Assembly (NCBI GenBank): GCA_025966435.1
Contig: JAICRQ010000064.1
Span: 1 to 11,397, forward strand
Direction of reading: 5' to 3'
Length of the DNA stretch: 11,397 bases
From: Anaerolineales bacterium
GTDB lineage: Bacteria > Chloroflexota > Anaerolineae > Anaerolineales > Villigracilaceae
The notes under the pieces are model-generated. The model saw only the letters and a program-made list of their open reading frames with translations, made no database searches and was not told where the DNA came from. The position numbers and the translations under genes are program-made. Positions 6,731 through 11,397 of this stretch are shown here, piece by piece (position 1 is the stretch's first letter; each line of letters opens with the position of its first letter).

Positions 6731-8005
6731 AGAGGATGACTCCGAAGATGCCAACATTTGTGGGGAAACCAAGCTGAGGAACAGCAAAAGCAGACCGATA
6801 CTTGCCACTCCGCCGATCGCAAACATTGTCCGAATGCCCCACAACTCTGCCACAAATCCTGCCAGCATCGCTCCGATAGGTCCTATCCCCCAGCTGATGA
6901 AACGACTGGCGCTGTACACTCTCCCAAGGAGTTCAGCGGGCACAAGTCGCTGTCGAATGGAAGCCACGAGAATCACCCAGATCGTGGCGCCCATCCCGGC
7001 GAAGAAGGCTGCGGCTCCCACCGCGAACGGATTCGTCGTCAGCGCGGGAACTCCCACTAGTAAGATCGTGCCGACGAAATCTAAAGCAAGAGCGTTGCGC
7101 ATTCCGAAACTTTTTTGCAGACGCTCGCAGATGGCAGATCCTAATAATCCGCCAATCGCCATCGCCGTCAGGAAAACACCATACTCGAATTCGCTTAACC
7201 CCATCGGTCCCGGCTTCACTGCATAGAGCACGGTCAGCACGCCCCAGCCAGACCAGAAAAGGTTCATCGAAGCGGTGAACAACGTCAGGTCACGGATCAG
7301 CCGGTCCTTCCAGAGAAAGCGCAGTCCTTCCGTCACATGAGCCCAGAACTGTTGTCTGGTTTGTAGGTCGGCCTGCGCTTGCACGCGAAACGAGCCTCGC
7401 ATCATCAGGAGAGCCAGCCCGGCGGCGAGATACATCAGCGTGCTGGAGCCTGTTGCGATCGCGAAGCCCAATCCCGCTAGATAGCCTGCCAAAGGCGGAC
7501 CAATAAAAGTATTGGTCACAGTCTGGGCGGCGGTCAGGCGCGCATTCGCCCAGGTGAGGCGTTCCTTAGACACAACTGACGGCACAATGGACGTTAAGGC
7601 CGTGTCAACGAGCGTTTCCCCGATTCCCAGCAGGAGCACTGCAATGTACAGCATGGGCAGGGAAGCATATCCCATCATTACTGCCAGCGTGAGGGCGGAG
7701 AGAATCAGCAGGCGTCCGCCGTTGACCCGTAGCATGATCTTGCGCCGGTCCGAGCGGTCTACGATGCTGCCCGCTTGCAGAGCAAAGATCAACCACGGTA
7801 GACTCGACATCACGCCCAGCGCGGCGATCAGCGCAGGTGACCTAGTCAGCTGCGCCGCCAACAGAGGCAGCGTAACTTGGTATAGTCCATCTCCCAGATT
7901 TGAAAAGCTATTTGCACTCCATACCTTCCAAAAGTTGGCATTAGAGGTATCGGATGCGACGAGGATATCTGTTGCTACGCTTTCAGATGCCGGGCTCGTT
8001 TCCAT
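6719..8005 (-). CDS. MFS transporter, probable drug or metabolite exporter
   Basis: The gene encodes 428 residues with about twelve hydrophobic segments, the usual size for the major facilitator superfamily. A short polar N-terminus is followed by FWKVWSANSFSNLGDGLYQVTLPLLA (25-50). The motif-A-like loop between segments 2 and 3 is AGSIVDRSDRRKIM (78-91). A longer basic cytoplasmic loop (about 205-230) joins the two halves. The type is closest to the MFS_3 / EntS-like exporters; the substrate cannot be deduced. The ATG has a strong Shine-Dalgarno (AAAGGAGAA), and a near-consensus promoter lies 40-70 bases upstream. The gene diverges from a CGNR-type regulator gene, which probably controls it. 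Its last 12 bases overlap the end of the convergent flavoprotein gene (6719-6730). Confidence 0.92.
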   Translation of the reverse strand: METSPASESVATDILVASDTSNANFWKVWSANSFSNLGDGLYQVTLPLLAAQLTRSPALIAALGVMSSLPWLIFALQAGSIVDRSDRRKIMLRVNGGRLLILSALTLAVMMGYASLPMLYIAVLLLGIGETLVDTALTSIVPSVVSKERLTWANARLTAAQTVTNTFIGPPLAGYLAGLGFAIATGSSTLMYLAAGLALLMMRGSFRVQAQADLQTRQQFWAHVTEGLRFLWKDRLIRDLTLFTASMNLFWSGWGVLTVLYAVKPGPMGLSEFEYGVFLTAMAIGGLLGSAICERLQKSFGMRNALALDFVGTILLVGVPALTTNPFAVGAAAFFAGMGATIWVILVASIRQRLVPAELLGRVYSASRFISWGIGPIGAMLAGFVAELWGIRTMFAIGGVASIGLLLLFLSLVSPQMLASSESSSSQT

Positions 8006-8016
8006 GGCTTTTCTCC

Positions 8017-8029
8017 TTTACCGGGTAAA
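8017..8029. promoter_or_regulatory. Palindromic operator-like site TTTACCGGGTAAA at the MFS ribosome-binding site
   Basis: Six-base arms TTTACC and GGTAAA flank one base. On the - strand the site abuts and partly overlaps the MFS Shine-Dalgarno (GGTAAAGGAG). The same half-site recurs at 8041-8046 (GGTAAC), 8064-8069 (TTTACC) and 8089-8094 (GGTAAA). A binding site for the neighbouring CGNR-type regulator is the simplest reading. This is an inference from repetition and position. Confidence 0.45.
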
Positions 8030-8034
8030 TCGAT

Positions 8035-8092
8035 TTTGATGGTAACATCTTATCGTAAAGCTATTTACCTGTCAAACTTTCTTTGATGGTAA
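8035..8092 (+). repeat. Direct repeat TTTGATGGTAA, 47 bp apart
   Basis: TTTGATGGTAA occurs at 8035-8045 and again at 8082-8092 in the divergent MFS/CGNR intergenic region. One copy lies just downstream of the MFS -10 and the other reaches the -10-like sequence of the regulator gene. The copies carry two of the GGTAA half-sites and may be full operator sites. Confidence 0.5.
8047..8075 (-). promoter_or_regulatory. Near-consensus sigma-70 promoter of the MFS gene
   Basis: On the - strand TTGACA (8070-8075) and TAAGAT (8047-8052) are separated by exactly 17 bp. Transcription would begin near 8040, giving a leader of about 35 bases. A TTTACC half-site lies directly beside the -35 and a GGTAAC half-site directly after the -10, positions suited to repression. 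Confidence 0.65.
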
Positions 8093-8095
8093 AAT
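8069..8095 (+). promoter_or_regulatory. Possible promoter of the CGNR-type regulator, leaderless
   Basis: TAAAAT (8090-8095) ends six bases before the ATG at 8102, so a transcript would begin at or next to the start codon. A partial -35 match, CTGTCA (8069-8074), is 15 bp upstream and overlaps the -35 of the divergent MFS promoter. No Shine-Dalgarno precedes the ATG, in keeping with a leaderless message. The -35 is poor. Confidence 0.3.
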
Positions 8096-8101
8096 AGACC
8101 C

Positions 8102-8713
8102 ATGACAGAATTTGTTCGGACTCTGGAAACGCTTGAGCTGGTGGGCGGCGCGCTGTGTCTGGATTACGTCAATACGGTCAATTCGCGCGTCAATATGGAG
8201 CATGATTATTTGACGCAGTATTCTGATCTGGTAGGATGGACGAACAAAGTTGGGCTTCTCCCCCCCGCGCTGGCAAGTCGAATCCAAAAGCAGGCAAAAC
8301 AGAATCAGCAGAATGCAAATGAGGCTTTGGATAGAGCACGTGAAATTCGAGAATTGCTTTACAGGTTGTTCTCCCACGCTGCTAGTGGTTCGGAGCTGGA
8401 TAAGAAGGATATGGAGATACTCGTTGGCTTGTATGGGGAGGCAATTGCACGCGGCCAATTTCTGAAACAGGAAAACCACTATATAACCACCTGGAAGCTC
8501 GATGAGACCTTCGATGCTTTGCTACGGCCCATTGTCCACTCGGCAGGCGAATTGCTTTTATCTGAGGAGCTTGCTCACGTGAAAGAATGTCCGGGGTGCG
8601 GATGGCTGTTCATGGACACATCGAAGAATCAGAGCCGTCGCTGGTGCAGCATGAATACATGCGGGGCAAGAGACAAGATGCGTCGGTATCACAAAAGAAA
8701 ACAAGCGAGGTAG
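8102..8713 (+). CDS. CGNR zinc-finger transcriptional regulator with ABATE domain
   Basis: The gene encodes 203 residues. The N-terminal two thirds (about 10-150) match the ABATE type, opening with LELVGGALCLDYVNTVNSR, a region thought to sense a ligand. The C-terminal zinc finger has CPGC (Cys163, Cys166) and WCSMNTC (Cys182, Cys187) followed by a basic helix DKMRRYHKRKQAR that should contact DNA. The name-giving CGNR tetrad is CGAR here (187-190), a substitution at the Asn. The gene starts without a Shine-Dalgarno sequence, just downstream of a -10-like element. It diverges from an MFS exporter gene across 96 bp filled with GGTAAA-like repeats, so it probably controls the exporter and itself. 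The family call is secure; the ligand is unknown. Confidence 0.9.
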   Translation: MTEFVRTLETLELVGGALCLDYVNTVNSRVNMEHDYLTQYSDLVGWTNKVGLLPPALASRIQKQAKQNQQNANEALDRAREIRELLYRLFSHAASGSELDKKDMEILVGLYGEAIARGQFLKQENHYITTWKLDETFDALLRPIVHSAGELLLSEELAHVKECPGCGWLFMDTSKNQSRRWCSMNTCGARDKMRRYHKRKQAR

Positions 8714-8811
8714 CCCCCACCCTGCCTCCCCAAATCCATAAGGAATATTAAATAAATTATGAAAAAATCAATGTGGATTTGGGGGAGGTGTCACGTAGTG
8801 ACGGAGGGGGT
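8714..8811. repeat. Imperfect palindromic, MITE/REP-like element
   Basis: The inner arms CCTCCCCAAATCCA (8725-8738) and TGGATTTGGGGGAGG (8774-8788) are complementary apart from one extra G. They enclose a 35-bp AT-rich core. Outer blocks CCCCCACC (8714-8721) and GGAGGGGG (8803-8810) match at seven of eight positions. A small hairpin GTCAC-GTA-GTGAC (8790-8802) lies inside the right side. The element begins right after the CGNR gene stop and ends 11 bp before the -10 of the TIR-TPR gene. GC-rich palindromes of this look are often dispersed through genomes; whether this one is cannot be told from one copy. Confidence 0.6.
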
Positions 8812-8827
8812 CGAATTCCTGTATAAT
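8798..8827 (+). promoter_or_regulatory. Promoter of the TIR-TPR gene
   Basis: A perfect -10 TATAAT (8822-8827) is preceded 18 bp upstream by GTGACG (8798-8803), four of six matches to the -35. The -35 lies inside the palindromic element. The block TATAATCCCCTCACCG (8822-8837) recurs with one change before the second TIR gene. The transcript would carry a leader of about 25 bases that includes the ribosome site. Confidence 0.6.
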
Positions 8828-8859
8828 CCCCTCACCGCAACCAAAGACAGGAGCCGCAC

Positions 8860-10437
8860 ATGCCGGGACGTATCGAGAACACAGTTTTTATTAGCTACCG
8901 CCGCACAAATCTTCCCTGGGCGCTGGCAATCTACCAGGCTTTGACCCAGCGTGGCTACGATGTTTTTTTCGATTATGAAAGTATCAAGAGCGGGGACTTC
9001 GAGCAAGTCATCTTTCAGAACATCAAAGCGCGAGCTCACTTTGTAGTGATCCTCACCCCATCTGCTTTAGAACGCTGCAGTGAGCCAGGGGATTGGCTGC
9101 GCCGTGAAATTGAAACCGCTATCGATGAAAAACGTAACATCGTCCCACTATTTTTGGAGGGGTTTAGCTTCGGGAGTCCGGCCATTGCCGAGCGGATGAC
9201 GGGAAAATTGGAGCTGCTCAAAAAGTACAACGGCATGAACGTGCCGGCGGACTACTTCGAGGAAGCTATGGAAAGGCTGCGGCGGGAACGATTGAATATT
9301 TCCCTGGAGGCGGTCCTGCACCCTCTTTCCAGCACCGTTCAAAAAGCCGTAGAGGTGCAGCAGACCGCTGCCAACAACGCTACGCAGATCAAGCAGAAGG
9401 AATTAAGTGCACAGGAATGGTTCGAGCAGGGATATAAGCACCTACAGGAAAGCAACTACGATGCGGCAATTCAAGCCAACTCATCTGCCATCGCTCTCAA
9501 GCCTGATTTTGCCCTGGCGTATGTAAACCGCGCCGCAGCTCGAGTAGATAAAGGTGAGCTTGAGGAGGGTATCCACGACTGTAACCGGGCGATCGAATTG
9601 GATCCTCACATTTTCAATCCCTATTACATCCGCGGACTTGCCTATGACCTGCAAGGCGATCTCGAAGGAGCAATCCGGGACTACACGGAGTCAATTCGTC
9701 GCAACCCGAATCATGCAGAATCCTATTTGGGTCGCAGTAAGATGCATATCACGAATCATGCCTGGGAAAATGCTATTGCCGATGCGTCCCGGGCGATCAG
9801 CCTCAGCCCCAGGATGGCGCGGGCGTATAACAACCGAGCTGTTGCCCGCCTGAACAAGGGAGATATCGCGGGCGCGATCAAAGACTGCAATGAAGCGATC
9901 CGCCTTGAGCCTGCTTTTTACCTGCCCTATTACAATCGAGCCACTGCCCGGCTTCAGCAGGAGGATACGGACGGAGCAGTCCTCGACCTTACGGAGTCAA
10001 TCCGGCTGGATCCGAATTATGTCAACGCCTACCTGGATCGAAGCTATCTTTATCTGCTGAAGGGAGAGCTGGAAAATGTCGTACAGGATGCTGACCAGGC
10101 TATCCACCTGGATCCCATGAACGCTATTGCCTACAACAACCGAGGGGTCGCCCGCCTGCAGATGAAAGATCTGGATGGGGCGATTCAGGATCTAACCGAA
10201 GCCATTCGCATCAGCCCCGACTTTGCACTTCCCTACGGCGCCCGCGGAGACGCCTGGTGGGAAAAAGAGGACTATTATCTGGTCCTCGATGATTATCAAA
10301 GATATCTCGATCTGGGCGGAGAAAATCAGGACCTGGTGAGCCAACGCCTCGCCGAAGCAAAAAATAAGCTGGGACTTGACCCCAAGCCAAAACCGGAAAA
10401 AAGCAAAAAGCCGCGAACAGGACGGGCAAAAAACTGA
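8860..10437 (+). CDS. TIR-domain protein with nine TPR repeats
   Basis: The gene encodes 525 residues; AGGAG lies six bases before the ATG. The TIR domain occupies about 6-145: strand A NTVFISYRR (7-15), the BB-like segment GYDVFFDYESIKSGD (32-46), strand FVVILTPSAL (61-70), and DWLRREIETA (78-87), where Glu83 falls four residues after Trp79, the position of the catalytic glutamate in NAD-cleaving TIRs. A helical linker follows (about 146-185), then nine 34-residue TPRs (about 187-489). The TPRs repeat with a three-unit period of 102 residues. The tail 507-525 is rich in Lys, Arg and Pro. There is no signal peptide or membrane segment, so it should be cytoplasmic, with the TPRs as protein-binding scaffold. 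Related TIR-TPR proteins are proposed in signalling or antiphage defence. The role here is inference. Confidence 0.92.
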   Translation: MPGRIENTVFISYRRTNLPWALAIYQALTQRGYDVFFDYESIKSGDFEQVIFQNIKARAHFVVILTPSALERCSEPGDWLRREIETAIDEKRNIVPLFLEGFSFGSPAIAERMTGKLELLKKYNGMNVPADYFEEAMERLRRERLNISLEAVLHPLSSTVQKAVEVQQTAANNATQIKQKELSAQEWFEQGYKHLQESNYDAAIQANSSAIALKPDFALAYVNRAAARVDKGELEEGIHDCNRAIELDPHIFNPYYIRGLAYDLQGDLEGAIRDYTESIRRNPNHAESYLGRSKMHITNHAWENAIADASRAISLSPRMARAYNNRAVARLNKGDIAGAIKDCNEAIRLEPAFYLPYYNRATARLQQEDTDGAVLDLTESIRLDPNYVNAYLDRSYLYLLKGELENVVQDADQAIHLDPMNAIAYNNRGVARLQMKDLDGAIQDLTEAIRISPDFALPYGARGDAWWEKEDYYLVLDDYQRYLDLGGENQDLVSQRLAEAKNKLGLDPKPKPEKSKKPRTGRAKN

Positions 10438-10474
10438 ATTCTCAATGCAGACATAATGCGTCTGGTCTTCCTTT

Positions 10475-10490
10475 TATAATCTCCTCACCG
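10475..10490 (+). promoter_or_regulatory. -10 block of the second TIR gene, near-copy of the first
   Basis: TATAATCTCCTCACCG differs at one of 16 positions from the block at 8822-8837. Both are preceded by TTCCT one or two bases upstream. No -35 match is seen at 16-18 bp. The block lies 38 bases after the TIR-TPR stop and implies that the second TIR gene has its own promoter with a leader of about 115 bases. Confidence 0.5.
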
Positions 10491-10496
10491 TTGCTC

Positions 10497-10525
10497 AGTA
10501 AGTCGGGTTGGCAACCCGACCTACT
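10497..10525. repeat. Palindrome in the leader of the second TIR gene
   Basis: GTCGGGTTGGCAACCCGAC (10502-10520) has perfect nine-base arms around one base. The flanks AGTA (10497-10500) and TACT (10522-10525) extend the stem after one mismatch. No T-run follows on either strand, so a simple terminator is unlikely. Similar GTCGGGTT/AACCCGAC palindromes are known as small dispersed repeats in many genomes. Confidence 0.65.
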
Positions 10526-10602
10526 TCAACTACCGCCAGGGGCCACCTGTGACGGGGAGCATCAAAAGACCGTTTTCAGCTTGTGGCACAGGAAATAAGC
10601 TC

Positions 10603-11397
10603 ATGGCAAAAATTTTCATCTCTTATTCCCGTAAAGACATCGATTTTGCAAAGCGGCTCACGGGAGAATTGCAGAAGAATAATGTGGACTTCTGGATCGA
10701 CTGGGAAGGTATTCCTCCGACGGTAGACTGGTGGAAGGAAATTGAAAAAGGGATCGAAGAGGCCGACATCTTTTTGTTTCTCATCAGTCCGGATTCCACT
10801 ACATCCAAAGTCTGCGGGCAGGAAATAAATTGCGCCGTTCGGAACGGAAAACGCCTCATTCCCATTGTAGTGCGCGAAACCCAGTGGGGAGAGGCGCATC
10901 TACCTCTCGGACATCTCAATTACATTTTTTTCCGCGAGCAGGATGATTTTCAGGCTGCACTTCAATATTTACTGACCGCAATTCACACAGATTATGACTG
11001 GGTGCAGGTACACCGTCGTCTACAGGTCAAGGCATTGGAATGGGAGAGGAATAACAGGGAAAACAGTTTCCTGCTGCGCGGCAAGGATCTGCGGGATGCA
11101 GAAGCGCAATTGAACGTTAACAGTGAAAAAGAACCTCATCCTACGGGCCTTCAACTTGAATATATTGCTCAAAGCGCCAAATTCCAGATGGAGGAAGAAG
11201 AACAGCAACGCGAAAAAGAGCAGCGGATCGAACTTGAGAAGAAACTGGGGTTGCGTTTACGCCGTCTCACCTATTTTTTAATCGGCGTTTTTACAATCGC
11301 CTTCATTGCTCTATTCTTCTGGCTGAACACTATAGTGGGGGATCTCGCTGTTAACTCCGTTAAAGATCAAATGATGGCGATTGCAGAGACTGCCATC
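10603..11397 (+). CDS. TIR-domain membrane protein with probable extracytoplasmic domain, 3' end outside window
   Basis: The frame is open to the last base (265 codons seen). AGGA lies nine bases before the ATG. The TIR domain is at about 2-125: AKIFISYSRKD (2-12), FWIDWEGIPPTVDWW (30-44), IFLFLISPDS (56-65) and SKVCGQEINCAV (68-79), with Glu74 at the expected catalytic position. A linker (about 133-191) with ALEWE, FLLRGKDLRDAEAQL and LQLEYIAQS resembles the segment that joins TIR or other effector domains to WD40 or membrane parts in large bacterial signalling proteins. A charged helix (195-216) and a basic LRLRR precede one membrane segment (222-241). The last visible residues (NSVKDQMMAIAETAI) look like the first helix of an extracytoplasmic sensor domain. 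Predicted topology puts the TIR inside. A WD40 or other C-terminal part cannot be excluded because the gene is cut. Confidence 0.88.
   Translation, partial: MAKIFISYSRKDIDFAKRLTGELQKNNVDFWIDWEGIPPTVDWWKEIEKGIEEADIFLFLISPDSTTSKVCGQEINCAVRNGKRLIPIVVRETQWGEAHLPLGHLNYIFFREQDDFQAALQYLLTAIHTDYDWVQVHRRLQVKALEWERNNRENSFLLRGKDLRDAEAQLNVNSEKEPHPTGLQLEYIAQSAKFQMEEEEQQREKEQRIELEKKLGLRLRRLTYFLIGVFTIAFIALFFWLNTIVGDLAVNSVKDQMMAIAETAI

Noticed and set aside
8759..8944. Small open frame starting MKKSMWIWG before the TIR-TPR gene
   Set aside because: It begins inside the palindromic element, has no ribosome site and overlaps the TIR gene in another frame.
10576..10899. Open frames on the - strand over the second TIR gene
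   Set aside because: The + strand frame has clear TIR motifs, a ribosome site and 265 uninterrupted codons; the antisense frames do not.
1..11397. CRISPR array, tRNA/rRNA genes, insertion sequence or phage genes
   Set aside because: No regularly spaced repeats, cloverleaf-like stretch, transposase motif or phage protein was seen.

Overview
The window reads as a stretch of chromosome from a free-living bacterium of moderate GC content. The gene mix fits Chloroflexota (Anaerolineae-like): a TIR-TPR protein, a membrane TIR protein, a SigG-like ECF sigma factor with a SnoaL tail, and a CGNR regulator paired with an MFS exporter. That placement is an inference from gene content only; there is no rRNA or marker gene. 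No tRNA, rRNA, CRISPR array, transposase or phage gene was seen, and no gap between genes exceeds about 170 bases.

Left part (1-1989). The 3' portion of an efflux adaptor (HlyD/MFP) gene on the + strand meets a YigZ/IMPACT-family gene on the - strand. Upstream of the latter, also on the - strand, is a small dimeric alpha/beta-barrel (antibiotic biosynthesis monooxygenase-like) gene. A perfect 12-bp inverted repeat sits between the two - strand genes, against the yigZ start codon.

Middle (2134-6730). A probable + strand operon, divergent from the small barrel gene, encodes an ECF sigma factor of the SigG type, an uncharacterised protein with a transglutaminase-like Cys/His pattern, and a large D-lactate dehydrogenase-type flavoprotein fused to iron-sulfur and CCG domains. 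Spacings are 21 and 4 bp. This operon overlaps the 3' end of the convergent MFS gene by 12 bp.

Regulated exporter pair (6719-8713). An MFS exporter gene (-) and a CGNR-type zinc-finger regulator gene (+) diverge from a 96-bp region. That region holds a near-consensus promoter for the exporter (TTGACA, 17 bp, TAAGAT) and five GGTAAA-like half-sites that overlap both promoters. It looks like a self-regulated efflux switch.

Right part (8714-11397). Two TIR-domain genes lie in tandem on the + strand. The first is TIR plus nine TPRs, built as three copies of a three-TPR block. The second, which runs off the window, is TIR, linker, charged helix, one membrane segment, then the start of what looks like an extracytoplasmic domain. 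Both TIR domains keep the glutamate expected of NAD-cleaving TIRs. The genes carry almost identical promoter -10 blocks (TATAATCYCCTCACCG), and each promoter is next to a palindromic, dispersed-repeat-like element. This TIR pair is the most likely place for an undescribed signalling or defence system.
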